Notes: a model not told the origin generated them from the sequence alone. 64,000 nucleotides of DNA from Eustoma russellianum (GCA_036186865.1 AP025062.1:10456023-10520022); one strand, 5' to 3'; positions 22,154-35,115 are shown, numbered from the stretch's first letter. Translations and numbers: made by a program.

Positions 22154-22806
22154 AAGAAGCTCAAATGCGTCATTCATACACTTTCATACTCTTCAAGCTT
22201 CATACTTCATTTTTGTAAATTTCTCTCATTTGTGTAAAAGTGCTTAAAGCTTGTGAAGCTCTTATTTGTTTTTAATTGTTGTAAATTGAGAGATTGTGAG
22301 TCTAACACAAGAGAAACCATACATATTTGATCTCTTGCTTGTGTTTAGACTAGTGAGAAAGTGTAAACCCCACTACTTCATAAAACCCACTATGAGAAAG
22401 TTCTTTGAGATAACTTTGTTGAAGTTGTGAGGTAGCAAGAATTTGTTCTTGCTTACAGATGAAGTTGTTGTAGTTACACAAGTTGTTTTGTGCAAGAAGT
22501 TGTTGTTTTGATTGCTTACACTAAGTTGTTAATGTAAGTATTGATGTGGTAGTTCTTATTAAGAGTAATAAGAATAGTAGCAGTTGAAAATCCACTTTGG
22601 AACAGAGCGGTCGTGAAGTAGAATCATTTATGATTCGAACCACTCTATATCGGGGGTACTCATTTATTGTCTCTCATCTTCCATTCTTTACATTGATTTT
22701 GATTTTCATTTGAGTTGGAGATAGCCAAAAACAAGAAAATTCTGCAAAATCGCCCAACACTCTATTCACTCCCCCACTCTAGAGTGATTGTCATAGACCT
22801 AATAAT

Positions 22807-22818
22807 TGGTATGTGAGC
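22807..22818 (+). other. Primer binding site of copia-2, degenerate
   Basis: TGGTATGTGAGC differs at two positions from the tRNA-iMet site TGGTATCAGAGC. It directly follows the 5' LTR. Confidence 0.65.
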
Positions 22819-22867
22819 ATAACCTTGATTTCTTGGCCAATCATTGCAAGTAGCAAGGTTAAAGATC

Positions 22868-24600
22868 ATGGCAATGGCAACCTCTTTATCCTACACCTCA
22901 ACTTCCAAACCAGCTGCACCGTTCTCAGCCTCAAACACTAAAGCACATATGTTTGATGCCCAAAATTATTTTTTATGGAAGTTTCGAATGATAAATCATT
23001 GGAAAGGTTGCGGATTTGATATATAGAGAGCTGTTGCCAAAGGATTTGAAGTTTATATCATCAAAAACTCAAAAAGAAAGTCAATGTTCAAAAATGAAGA
23101 TGACTACACCGAAGAAGAAAAGATAAAATTCGCCATAGACAGAAAAGCATTCGATATTCTTTCAAGTGCTCTAACAACCACTGAGCTCATAAGACTTCAA
23201 GGTCTTGAAACAACCCGTAAAGCATGGAAAAGGCTAGAAATGATACATAAAGGGACTAAGCAAGTAAGAATTGTCAAATGACTTATGCTCATGAAAAAGT
23301 ATGAAATGTTCGGTGTGAAGAGTGGTGAAAAGATTGATGAGAAAATCGAACGATTCACTCGAGTAGTGAATCAAGTCTCCATGGTTGACAAGAAAATCTC
23401 AAATGAAGATCTTGTCTCAAAACTCCTTAACTCTTTGCCAAGAGAATGGACACCCAAAGTTACCGTCATCACCAAATCTAAAAATCTCAAGACTCTTACC
23501 CGTGATGAGCTATCTAGTAATCTTATTACTCATGAAATTCTTATTGATAAGCAAAATAGGATGAATCCTATGAAGAACACACATGCATCACACAAAGGAT
23601 TAGTGGTAGAGTCCGATGAATCGGATGAAGAAGTTTCTCTTCTAGTTAGGAAATTTAGAAGAATGTCTACAAGAAATAAGGCTTAAGCAAGAAAGTTTTT
23701 CAAGAAACCACCCAAGGATAAAGAAGCAGGTGAAAAATGTTACAGGTGTAGTCGACCCGGTCATTTCAATGCCGATTATCACATCAAGAAGCCGCAAAAG
23801 TAAGAAAAGAAATCTTTTCCTCAAAATATGAAAACTTTAAATGCGGAGGTAACCATACGGAATGATCTTCTTTCCAAATCGGAAAGAGAAGAAAGTGAAG
23901 ACAAGGATGTTGGACTTGTTCCAATAGTTGAAAATCCAAAGACATAACATACTTTTCTCATGGAAATTGAGAATGACCTTGAGGTAAATTCTAACACTTC
24001 TAGTGTCAATTTACAAGATGAAATAGGAGATTTACAAGATGATTTTGAAAAACTGAATTTGAAATATAAACACTTAAAGAAGGAATTTAAAAAGTGCATA
24101 CTAGAAAATAAGAGCTTCCATGATAAGAATAGTTTGATTTACCAAGAATATGATATCATACTTACCATAAAATTGTAACTCTAGAAAATATAGAAATTAG
24201 AAAAGAATATGATAAATTAAGAATAGGTTTACAAAAAATAACCGATGGTAAAAGTAATTTAGACAAATTCCTTGGAAACCAAAGGACAGGAAATGATAAA
24301 TCCGGTTTAGGATTTAATTCATCATATTTTTCCATTGAGCCCAAGTTATCAAAGAAAAAGCCAAATAATAGAAGAACTTAAAATGGCTAATCATCTCATA
24401 AAAACAAAAACACACAAATAAGACATATGCCCACCTATTTTCATTGTAACAAAACAGGACATGTAAAGAGTGCATGTAGAGCTAGATTTGGTAACATATA
24501 GGTTTGGAAGCCTAAGGGTCGGCAAGCTAACCCGAAAAGACCCAACCAGCAAAGGGTACCAATGTATAAATCTCTTGGTTTTGTAGACTCTCAAGATAAA
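22868..24600 (+). pseudogene. Copia-2 gag
   Basis: The start is the ATG at 22868 (MAMATSLSYTS). The copia gag core follows: FDAQNYFLWKFRM, then ETTRKAWKRLEMIHKGTKQ and LLNSLPREWTPKVT. In-frame stops occur near 23024, 23280, 23684 and 23801. The first zinc knuckle CYRCSRPGHFNADY (near 23740) has lost its last Cys. A coiled-coil stretch (23960-24180) and a second knuckle-like segment, YFHCNKTGHVKSAC (near 24440), come next. It ends in the VWKPKG-type boundary with protease. It would have formed the particle shell and packaged RNA. Confidence 0.85.
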
Positions 24601-27600
24601 TGGAGTAACCAAAGAAGAAGGAACCAAATGGCTTATAGACAGCGGATGTTCCACGCACATGACCAGAGACCAGACTTTGGTCACCAAGTTCAAGCTACAA
24701 GATGGTGGAATAGTGCATTTTGGAAATAGGAGAGCCAAAATACTTGGACATTGAGAAAGTGGTAACTCTTCTTTCACTATTAATAATGGATTATGTGTAG
24801 AAGGGCTTAAGTATAATTTGATAAGTGTTAGCCAACTATGTGGTGCTACTTTTCAAGTTGAATTTGTGAAAAGAAAATGCATAGTGAAAAAGAATGATCA
24901 AATCGTTTTTGAAGCTATAAGGAAAAATGATGTTTATAAATTTAGCACACATGAATTGATATCACAAAAAGTTTCATGTCTAGTTGCCAAAAATTATTTG
25001 ACGCAATTACAGCATAGACGACTTGGACATATTAGTTTCAAAAGTTTCAAAGAAATTTGCAAAAATTAAATGGTCCAAGGTCTTCCAAAATTGAATTTCG
25101 AAAATCATGGATTATGTGACACTTGTCAAAATGCAATACTTGTTAAAGCAAGTTTCAAGCCCAAAAGTGAAATCTCCACTATCAAATCTCTACAATTGCT
25201 TCATACAGATTTGTATGGGAATATTGCTATGGCAAGTCTAGATGGAGAACATTACACTTTTGTAGTGGTAGATGACTTCTCTAGGTATTAGGTCTGGTTC
25301 TTAGCCAAAAAGAATGATGCTGTCAAGAGTTTATAAAACTTTGTAGGAGATTAGAAAGCCAAAAAGAAGACACCTGTAAGGAAATTAGAAGTGATAGAGA
25401 TGGCGAGTTTGATGGTAAGTTCCAAGAATTTTGTGTATCCAAGGGGTATGGACACAATTTCTCGGCTCCTGGAACTCCTCAACAAAATGGTGTCGCGGAA
25501 TTGAAAATAGAACACTTCAAGAAATGAGTAGACCCATGCTAAATGAATTTAAGCTAGCTATGCATTTTTGGACTGAAGCGGTAAATACCGCTTATCATAT
25601 AATAAATAACGTTTATTTGACATCTTCTCTCAAAAAGACTCCTTATGAGCTATGGAAAGGAATAGTATCCAACATTGGATATTTCAACGTATTTGGTTGC
25701 AAGTGTTTTATACTTAACGCGAAAGATAACTTGGATAAACTCGATCTCAAATCCGATGAAAGAATCTTTATGGGGTATGCTCAAAATAGCAAGGCATTTT
25801 TACGATATATAATAAAAGTAATAGGAAAGTTGAAGAATCAATTCATGTTAAGTTTAGTGAACTCCTTGATGATGAACCAAGTATAAATGATGATGATGAA
25901 GAAAGAATCGAAGTAAGTCTTTTAAAAAAGTTTGAGAATCCAAAAGGAAATATTGTTATTGACCTTAGGATTGATCCACTTGAAAACAGACCTAAGGTAG
26001 AAGAGGAAGAAGAAGTGAGAGGAGACACTTCAAATTTACAGGAATCATATAAATATAAGAAAGATCACCCAAAAGAATTAATATTAGGAGAAACAAGTCA
26101 AGGCATATTAACTAGGAGAAAATTCAATGAAAATGCTTTTATTTCACAAGTTGAGCCTAAAAATATAAAAGAGGATATAAATGATGAAGATTGGATAGTA
26201 GTCATGCAAGAAGAACTAAATCAATTTGAAAGAAATGATGTTTGGGAATTAGTGGTTAAACCTAATGATCATCCTATAATTGGCACTAAATGGATATTTA
26301 GAAATAAAATGAATGATAAAGGAAATATAACTGGAACAAAGCTAGGTTAGCAGCTCAAGGATATAGACAAGAAGAAGGTATAGACTATGATGACAATTTT
26401 TCTCCCGTAGCTAGATAAGAAGCTATTAGAATTCTACTAGCATATGCATGCTATAAGGATTTTAAGCTATACCAAATGGATGTAAAATATGCCTTCTTGA
26501 ATAGATAATACAAGAAGAAGTGTATGTAGCTCAATCACCGGGGTTTGAAAATCATGATTATCCAAATCATGTACTCAAACTCAAAAAGGCCCTTTATGGA
26601 CTTAAACAAGCTCGTATGGCACGGTATGAGAGATTAAGTAACTTTCTCCTTGAAAATGGTTTTTCAAGAGAAAAAGTTGACACTACTATTTTTATTAAAG
26701 AACAAGGAAATAATCAATTACTTGTTCAAATCTATGTTGATGACATTATATTTGGTGCTATTAATGATTATCTTTGTGAGCATTTTGCTAAGTTGATGGA
26801 AGGAGAATTTGAAATGAGCATGATGAGTGAACTCAATTACTTCCTTGTACTTCAACTCAAGGAAACTCAAGATGCAATATACATATCCCAAACAAAGTAT
26901 ACCAATGATCTTCTCAAGAAATACAAGTTTGAAGATGGAAGGAGTGTGAGCGCACCAATGAGCACAAGTACATGCTTAACAAAGTTGAGAAACGGAACCG
27001 GTTGAGGTATCGAAATATAGCAAAATGATTGGTAGTCTACCTTGTTTAACCACTACTAGACAAGATATTTTACATGCAGTGTGTTTATCTGCTAGATTTC
27101 AAGGTATGCCTAAAGAATCTCATCTTGTTGCCATAAAATGTATTTTTAGGTATTTGAAAGGTACTTTGAACTTTAGGCTATTTTATCCTAAAAATGGATG
27201 TTTTGACTTAAGAGGGTATAATGACTCCGACTATGTCAGAAACCTAGTCGATAGAAAAAGCACATTTGGGACATGTCAATTCCTTGGAGATTGCTTAGTT
27301 TCTTGGTTCTCCAAGAAACAAAATAGTGTGTCACTTTCACGGTGGAATCCAAATATGTATATGCCGCTTTATTTTGTACCCAACTACTTTGAATGATAAA
27401 CGCCTTGAATGATTATAATGTCAAGTTTGACAAAGTACCTATCTTATGTGACAACACTTCGGTCATAAGTATAGAACAAAACCCTGTACACCATAGTATG
27501 ACCAAGCACATTGAAGTGAGACATCACTTTATAAGGGATTGTATTAAAAAAAGATTAGTATTTGTTGAATTTGTTCCAACAAATGACCAACTAGCGGATA

Positions 27601-27719
27601 TTTTTACCAAATCCCTTCCTATAGAGACATTCAAATCAATTAGAACAATATTAGGAATGATAAACAATGTTTTAAAGCATCAAAATTACAAAAAGTCAGA
27701 AAACAGCATACATCGATAA
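24600..27719 (+). pseudogene. Copia-2 pol: protease, integrase, RT, RNase H
   Basis: Protease motif WLIDSGCSTHMT is at 24629. The GAG-pre-integrase segment has LQHRRLGHISF (about 25010). Integrase has LLHTDLYG, VVVDDFSRY and SAPGTPQQNGVAE (about 25200-25510). RT has IGTKWIFRNKMND, YQMDVKYAFLN, LKKALYGLKQA and QIYVDDIIFG (about 26280-26760). RNase H has SARFQ, KSTFGTCQFLG and SWFSKKQNSVSLS; its downstream end includes HIEVRHHFIRD and QLADIFTKSL. Order PR-IN-RT-RH marks Ty1/copia. More than ten stops or shifts make it non-functional, although the YVDD core survives. Confidence 0.92.
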
Positions 27720-28024
27720 TTCCATGTAGCTGTATCAGTCTCTCGCATTGATCGATGTGGACGTCAGCCTCCAACATCGATCGATCAATGTCATCGGGCG
27801 CAAGACCTGTAAAAGATGCAAAAAACAGAAAATTCTCCACTCCAACCTTCTTCAAACCGCGAAACCCTACTCCCAAATCGCCCCTCTCTCAAAATCCGAC
27901 TTTTCTACTCTAAATTCTTGCAACAAAATTAAATTTTTCTTCGACCCACTTGATTTCAACATCAATTTCTTCATCTCCATCAAACTTCTTGAAAATTTTA
28001 CCCTAAAAACCTAACTTTCTCAAA
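27720..28024 (+). other. Spacer between pol and ORF3 with ATCGAT palindromes
   Basis: About 300 bp with no supported gene. Two palindromic segments (ATTGATCGATGT near 27747 and ACATCGATCGATCAATGT near 27775) and a CAGTCTCTCG stretch copy the motifs of the 5' LTR array. Confidence 0.7.
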
Positions 28025-29456
28025 ATGTCTTCAAGAAGCAAAAAATACTTCCAAAAGGCCAAGAACCTCTCATGAGGAAGAAGAAGGGCAACCACAAACA
28101 CCTTCAACAAGTCCCAACTGCTCCAATAACAAAGGGACAAAAGAAAAAGGAGGACTCTTCAAAGAGAACCGATTTTTCCCAAGCAAATGTTTTAAGGGGA
28201 AAGCTTGAAATCAAAAATTTCCCATGGCTCAAGTCCAGAAAATACGACAAATATTTAGAAGAGCCTAGTGGTCTTGGTAATTTCTCCTACATTTGAGTTA
28301 GGGCACAAGAATTGTTTGATGAATGGGAATCCAAAAAGAGGTCTACGATTCCTTTAAAGCTACTCAAAATTTAGGATATTTTGAGTAATGATGAGTTAAG
28401 CCCTATTATTAATTGGTTGGATTATCATAAATGGAAGCCAATTTGGGATATTTTGGAAATGAATTATATGTCTACCTGTTATACCAGTATGTTTTATGCC
28501 AATCTATGGGTAGAATACCTAAATAGACTCTCATTATCCCTTAATTCGTTTATTGATGCTCAACTTGTTGAGTTTAATGTGAAAAAGATAAATGAGCTTA
28601 TTGCTGTCCCTGATGAAGGTTTAGATGATTTTGATGCTTGATAATGAAACAATTACAAGTATAAAGTGACCGAAGATGAGGTTAAGACTTTTCTTGGTTT
28701 TCATCCCATAAAAAACACCAAAAATATGCCTTTAGTTTATCGTATGTTACTCACCATTGTCACCTTTTGTGTCAATGTTAAGTCGGCCAAACTACCGATC
28801 AACTTAGATTTTTATGTAGCCTACCATATTGTTATGAAGGAGAAATTAAATTTTGGGGAGACATTCTTTGTGAATGTGTTGGAGGCCGTTACCAAAAATG
28901 AGCAAGACACTTCCCTATAGCAATCTCATTTATTGATTGCTCAAAAAATCAAATTTTGTTTTGGATGGGGTGAATGAAGAAAAAATTTCTAATAAGGACT
29001 ACAACACCAAGGCCAACATCTGACAAATTCATAAGTCCCATAAGGAAGTGCTATGCAGTGGAGTTCAAAATGAACCTGAAGAAGAAGAAGTCATCAACAT
29101 CTCTGCCCAAGAACCAGCCCCCACAACACATCCCACCGAACCCCAACCTCAACCCAGCCCTACCTCTCACGTTGATAAAGGAAAGGCCACCAATGGAGGA
29201 GGATACTAGCTCGGAATATAAGTTTGATATTGGGGTTGAGATTGAAAAGCTTCATAAGTACTTAAATCAATGGGGAGAACAACTCACCGAAGAACAAATT
29301 TGGACTGATACTCTTGAGGATGAAAATGTCCACCTCAAAAAGCAGGTTACCACACTTGAGACCGAGCTCAACCTACAAAAAACCAAGTACCAAAAGCTCA
29401 AGTCAAAATTCATGGCAGCCATCTCCGGATTATGTTTTTCATCGGACGAGGAGTAG
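28025..29456 (+). pseudogene. Copia-2 ORF3, downstream of pol (Sirevirus extra ORF)
   Basis: Open pieces lie on the pol strand between pol and the polypurine tract. The ATG at 28025 is followed by a frameshift near 28060. A block with SCYTSMFYANLWVEYL-like sequence and a V/I-rich segment leading to KINELIAVPDEG (28380-28640) resembles the putative plant transposon domain often found next to such elements (recognised by eye; symbols and accession not checked). The end (28974-29456) is Pro-rich, then a coiled coil with LEDENVHLKKQVTTLETELN, and stops at 29456. At least five stops or shifts occur. No signal peptide or clear membrane span is seen, so an envelope role is not supported. Confidence 0.65.
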
Positions 29457-29901
29457 TTCGAGTCCCCTTCACATTTCATCCCTCTTAGGCTATTTGGGCA
29501 TTTATTTTTTTGTATTGAACTTTTTTCTTTATATTTAATGCATATTTTGATGTTTTCAAAAATGGGAAGAAGTTGATTGTTCATATTGGTATTCGTTTGT
29601 TGATATTATTAAGTATACTTGCTTGCTTGATGGTGTTTAAGTATACTTGATTGACATGCTTGATTGATGGCTTGCTTGCTTGATGGAGATGCATGTAATA
29701 GACATGATATGCTTGCTTGTTTTGGTGGCATGCTTGCTTGATATGTATGACATAGTAAAAGCTTGATGACATGCTTGCTTACACATGCTTGCTTGCTTGA
29801 TGTAGAAATGAAAGTTTTGACATATATGTTGAATAACTAGTGTAAATGGGAATATGCTATGATATATATGTTACATTTACTAATTGAAGCATGATTTGGT
29901 T

Positions 29902-29910
29902 GAGGGGGAG
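29902..29910 (+). other. Polypurine tract of copia-2
   Basis: GAGGGGGAG directly before the 3' LTR start; the plus-strand primer in reverse transcription. Confidence 0.7.
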
Positions 29911-29945
29911 TTTGAAAAGTTTTTCATCACATCTATTGGTTTTAG
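29911..29945 (+). repeat. Copia-2 3' LTR fragment
   Basis: About 35 bp resembling the left end of the 5' LTR (TTTGAAAAG, later TTGGTTTTAG), cut by insertion of composite C at 29946. The remainder should lie right of the window. Confidence 0.45.
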
Positions 29946-31019
29946 TGTAGGATCTGCAAGGCACCACTAGAAGGGAGGGTTGAATAGTGGGTGCGAAAAA
30001 TGTGGTTTTTAAAATGGTTTTAAACCAAAAACCCAACTTCTAAAAACAGTTTCTATTTCCAAGACCAGTTTTAAAACGTTTTGAAAACTAGGTTGCAGGT
30101 CTTCAAAAAATTTGAAATTTGGAGAGAACTTAGCCTCAGATGTTATGTCTCCTAAAAATTTCAGATTTAAATTCAACCTCTTACCCCTTGAAACTACTTG
30201 GTGGTCAGATTGCGCAAATCTGCCAGAAACTGTAGTGTGATTTGAAAAATTAATTCCTATTTGTACGTAACTCCAAATGCTCTAAAACTTCTAACCCATT
30301 ATACATTTTATTTAAATGGGTTGAAACAGTTTGAAAAATTCTTTCAGTAAGTTAGTCAAATACAATCAAAGTCTCAACCTTTGCAAGCCTGAAAATCAGA
30401 CTGCACTAGTCTCAGAACTTTAGACGTTTGGATGACTTATACTTATCCAAAAGGGTTGAAACTTATGCCAAATTAACCTTAGGATGTGTGGCTATGATAC
30501 TGGAAAGTTTCATAATTTTTAAAATTCGTTTATTATTTTTACAAACGTGATCAAAAACAATAAACAGTGCTGAAACTGAAAGTAAGTGCTGAAAGTAAAT
30601 GACACCAAGAATTTTATACTGGTTCGGTTATCAACAACCTACTCCAGTCTTCGAGGACACCTTCCTCGGTTAGCACTAATCACCAAACACAAAATAACAC
30701 CTTACCACAGGTTTGATGGAGTAACACACCAACTCCAACCCTTTACAAACCTTGTATGAGAATACAATGCACACGAACACCACCACCCTTGCAAGTTCAA
30801 GATTGATCACACCTTGATCAATCTTTTACAACACTAAAGAGAATATGGTGGTATGTAAGAAGCCTATTCAAGATGTATGAATATGAATACAATAGGCTTT
30901 TAGAGAAAAGAAAGAAAGAAAGATAGAAGAAGAAAGCGTAGAAAAACGTTTTTCGGTTTTACACTTGTGAGACTTGTCTTGTATGTTGCAATGCTTCTTC
31001 ATTTTATCAAGTCCTTGGC
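29946..31019 (-). repeat. C LTR1, first part
   Basis: Starts TGTAGGATC at 29946. Shares with LTR2 and LTR3 the blocks around GGTCAGATTGCGCAAATC and ACTGGTTCGGTTATC. It is interrupted at 31020 by solo LTR 1 after TTGGC (31015-31019). Confidence 0.88.
30860..30899. other. Conserved leader hairpin, C LTR1
   Basis: AAGCCTAT (30860-30867) and ATAGGCTT (30892-30899): 8-bp stem, 24-nt loop. Confidence 0.7.
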
Positions 31020-31224
31020 TGTTGTACCCCGCGAAAATCGGTATATACTGAGAATCGTATAAAGTGGTTTAAGAAGGGAATAATGTTATACCCCACAGGA
31101 ATTCGTCTATACCGCCGACTCTTATTATACGAGTCACTAAGAATTAATCATCCAAGAACAAAGGCAAGTGTTTTTCTTAGACACTATATGGATTTTTGCA
31201 ATGTTCAGCATGTACGTTTTTTAA

Positions 31225-31680
31225 CAAAGAAGGATCTTTTGTATGATATACATATGTACGTATATAACATGTATGTGCGTGTATATAAAAGTGTATATAT
31301 GTATGTATGTGTTATGTATATGCGTGTATATAATGTATATATGTATATAGGTGTATGTAGATGTAAATGTATATATATACATGGGTACATGGAAGGTATA
31401 TATGTATACATAAATTGGTATGTATGTTAAGATAAGAAAATGTAATATATATATATAGGTACACGATACATACCACATAACGGATGATATATGTGTATGT
31501 AGTAATATGATATATATATATATATATAGATATAGATATATATATAGTAGGAATGCATTATACAAATATTAGAAATTAAATATACACATGGGTATACACA
31601 TAAATGATAATACATGTTTTAGGTGACATACGTATTATACATCATAGTATATATATATATACTATTCTTATTATAGAAAT
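31225..31680. repeat. AT/GT microsatellite-rich stretch
   Basis: Interleaved TATATA, GTATGT and (AT)n runs within solo LTR 1. The Tyr/Ile-rich frames here are low-complexity artefacts. Confidence 0.85.
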
Positions 31681-32759
31681 GAAATAAAATAAACAAAAGA
31701 AAAGACAAGATAAGTTGTCTTGGAATAAAATAAGAAAGAAAAGAAAAGCTAAGCATGGGAGACAAGGTTTGGTCAAATACAAGACACAAGAAGACTCTCT
31801 TCTTTCTAAGCAAGCATGGGAACCCTTGTCCCCTTGACCCCTATGTGCCGCCCCCATCCCCTTCTTCCCCATGAAGATGTCTTCAACTTATCCAAGAAGC
31901 TCCCTTTAATCTTAAAGTTCATACTAAGAAGCTTCATCTTCTAAGTCTTGAACACTCTCAAGAACTCTCCTAAATAAACCATTGAAGACTCATTGAACAC
32001 TTAGACAACTCCTTTATCATCATCATACATTTTGGCCATAGTAGGAGCTAGGAGTGTCAAGGCTATCTTCATCTTCAAGCTCCAAGAACTCATCTAGGTA
32101 AGTTAAATGTTAAACTTCTAAGTGAGTTCTATATTTCAAAGGATGAAGCTCACATTGGTACCTCCTTTTCTTGCTAAAAACGTGACCATCAAATGGTCAC
32201 TAGGAGAAGATTCTTCAAGCTACTAAGAGAAGCTAACATCTTGGTGGTTTGAATCCATTTCAAGCTCCATTCAAACTTCATTGGTAAGGGAATCTAGCCT
32301 CAATCTAGCTCCATTCTTCATTTAATATGGTAGCTAATGTTCTCCTTCTTCTCCTCTTCAAAAACGTGCTACACAAGTGAAGTGGAGGAAGACTTCATTC
32401 CATTTCAACCAAGGTTCAAGCTAAGGAAAAGCTCTAAGGTTCAAAGAGGCAAGTATACTCTAGCCAATCTTGCCTTATTTGTGAAGTTCATGCTTGAATG
32501 ACTAGCCATTTTTTAAGTTATAAATCTTAGTTGAAGATTCTAAGAAAAAGACATGAACTTAGTTGATGTAAAGAAAAGTGTTGATATGAAAAGTGACATG
32601 TTCTAAGCATAAATGGCAAGACTGTTGGTATGAGTTATGTGTAGCCTAAAATGAGTTATGAGACTTGAAATAACTATGTTTAAATGTGTATTTGATGTAT
32701 AGTAAGTCCTCTTAATGAATGAAGTTGGTAGAAGAATGCTTGGACAATAAAAAGGTGAA

Positions 32760-33760
32760 GAAGTGCTGAAACTACTGGAGCTGGCAGATTTGTGTTGCTG
32801 ATCATGTGACTTGAGAATGAACCTTAGAAGTGTTCAATTAAGCTAAATTTTACATGACACTATCTCTGTTTGTGTAGTACAAGTGAGAGTTGGAATTGCA
32901 GTAAAAAGAGTTATGGTTTATTTTTAATAAATCTTTTGGTAAAACTGCTCAAGAAGAAATTACTGGAACTGGCAGAACAGTGTGACGTTTTGCATGACCT
33001 GAAAATGAATCTTAGGAGTATTTAAATTGGCTACTTTTTGGTGTGATGTTATCCTCATATGTATATGAAATGTGTGAGTTGGAATTTCAATGAAAGGAGT
33101 ATTTAAATTGGCTACTTTTTGGTGTGATGTTAGCCTCATATGTATATGAAATGTGTGAGTTGGAATTTCAATGAAAGGAGTTGTGGTTTGTCCTTAATGA
33201 AGTTTTTAGTAAGAAGTGCTCAAACAGAAGCACTGGAGCTGAGCAGTTTTATGTGTCATGTTGAACGACCTGAAAACGAACCTTAGGAAGGTGAAAATTG
33301 GCTAATTTTTGGTATGGTGATAGATTTGTATGTTTATGAAATGTGTGAGTTGGAATCTCATTAAAAGGAGTTGTGGTTTGTCCTAAATGAAATGCTTAGT
33401 AAGAGTTGGTCAATTAGAAGTACTGGAGCTGGACAGATTTATGTTGCCTGTTGTACGACCTGAAAAGGGGCCTTAGGAGTGTTCAAATGGGCTAATTTTT
33501 GGTATGATGATAGCCTTATATGTTTATGAAATGTGTAAGTTGGAATTTTAGTAAAAGGAGTTGTGGATTATTTTTAATGAAGTTCTTGGTAAAACTGCTC
33601 AAACAGGGTCGCTGGAACAGGACAGTTTTGAGTAGTAAGTTGTGTGGCTCGAAAATGCACCTTAGGAATGTGCAAATGAGCTGATTTTGGTATGATGATA
33701 TCTTGATGTGTTTATGACATCTGTGAGTTGGAATTGTGATAAAAGGATATGTGGTTTGGT
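32760..33760 (+). repeat. ~185-bp tandem array in solo LTR 1
   Basis: Five units, aligned at GGAGCTGGCAGATTT-like sequence near 32780, 32962, 33233, 33426 and 33614. Spacing is about 182-193 bp. The 271-bp interval contains an extra duplication of about 80 bp. Each unit also has GAGTTGGAATT and AAAGGAGTTGTGGTTT. Confidence 0.8.
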
Positions 33761-34589
33761 CACAATTCATTTCGTGATACAACTGGTCATTCCCGTTTCT
33801 GCATGTACCCAGTTTGGCAAAGTAATTAGATGACCCCTTTAAGTTTATTGGATTGCATTGGAAATTTTATGGTAGTTACTACGGCATAGATGTACATGTT
33901 CATGTAACGAAATCAGCATAAAACCACCATTTTGATGGTTAACAACTGAGTTGAAGTTGGTGGTACAAACTAGAAAATAGGACAGTTTAATGTCTTGAGT
34001 TGTAAGGCTTCGATCTTGATTATTTAGGCTTGAATGTGATGTTTAGCCTTATGAATATTGTTCAAATGGCATTTTAGCTATATTTTCCAGGTGTTGGATC
34101 AAATTGATTACGGTTTTATGATCCATGAAATCGAGGTAAGGCGGTATTGCCATGCTGATTTCAGCAGTACCTTTGACGATAGTTGATGTTTTGAGGTCGT
34201 TAGACATATCGGAATGTTATGAAATTTTTATGGTATGTGTCTAAGATTTCATTATGCATGTGTATGACATGAGTTTACGAAAATAAGCACGAATGGATGA
34301 ACATGAGGTTGTATGAAACAGAGTATGATTGCTGGACAGTTTTTCCAGCTTAAGAGACGAGTCAGCATATGCGTGTTATGATGTATTTGTTCACGAGTCG
34401 CATGTTGCATATCATACATCGCATTGTCCATGTTCATACAGTTCACGAAACTGATTTTATGAAAAAGAATGATGAGAATGATCTTTTGAAAAGAAGTTTT
34501 GAGTTTTGAAAGAAAGATCTTTGAAAAAGAAGTTTACGATTACGAAAAGATTCCTATGGTACCATATATTTCTGGCCAGCTTAAACCCG

Positions 34590-35115
34590 CTCCAGATCCG
34601 GGGTTAATTGATCTGATGATTATGACCGTTCAGGCCCGGAAATAATAGACCTGATTATGATGATTATGACCGTTCAGGCCCGGATATGATAGACCTGACA
34701 AGTAAGACCGTTTTCAGATCCGGATATGATAGATCTGAAGAATCATGACCGTTTAGGCCCGGATATGATAGACCTGACAAGTAAGACCGTTTTCAAATCC
34801 GGATATGATAGATCTGAAGAATCATGACCGTTCAGGCCCGGATATGATAGACCTGACAAGTAAGACCGTTTTCAGATCCGGATATGATAGATCTGAAGAA
34901 TCATGACCGTTCAGGCCCAGAGATGATAGACCTGATGAGTAAGACCGTTTTCAGATCCGGATATGATATATCTGAAGAATCATGACCATTCAGGCCCGGA
35001 GAGAATAGACCTGATGACTATGATTGATGATGTGACCGTTTTTGGATCCAGAAATAATAGATTCGAAGGGATGGATATGACCGCCTCAAATCCAGATATA
35101 ATAGATCTGAACTCT
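34590..35115 (+). repeat. ~40-bp minisatellite in solo LTR 1
   Basis: About twelve units, alternating CAGATCCGGATATGATAG-ATCTG and CAGGCCCGGATATGATAG-ACCTG, each preceded by GACCGTT. The first unit reads AGATCCGGGGTTAATTGATC and matches the array in solo LTR 2. Each unit is an inverted repeat around CGGATATGATA. Confidence 0.88.

Larger units (their letters stand above)
21434..22804 (+). repeat. Copia-2 5' LTR
   Basis: The right edge is set by the primer site at 22807. The left edge (TGTTTAAAAAG at 21434) is tentative: it resembles GTTTGAAAAG at 29910, after the polypurine tract at the other end. It contains the ATCGAT palindrome array, a TATA box at 22145 and an untranslated leader. Length is about 1.37 kb. 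No coding frame is supported. Confidence 0.6.
21434..29945 (+). mobile_element. Copia-2: decayed Sirevirus-type LTR retrotransposon with ORF3
   Basis: The order is 5' LTR, primer site, gag, pol (protease, integrase, RT, RNase H), ORF3, polypurine tract and the first 35 bp of the 3' LTR, where composite C is inserted. Copia order (integrase before RT), coiled-coil Gag and an ORF after pol fit Sireviruses. Stops and frameshifts are spread through every gene, so it is old. It interrupts the probable gypsy LTR on its left. Confidence 0.88.

Noticed and set aside
28025..29456. Calling ORF3 of copia-2 an envelope gene
   Set aside because: No signal peptide, fusion segment or membrane anchor can be seen in the decayed pieces; position alone is not enough.
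31083..31565. Overlapping Tyr/Ile/Val-rich frames of up to 115 aa on both strands
   Set aside because: Products of AT and GT microsatellites inside solo LTR 1.
34590..35115. Regular short repeats resembling a CRISPR array
   Set aside because: Units are contiguous, vary together and have no unique spacers; it is a eukaryotic LTR minisatellite.
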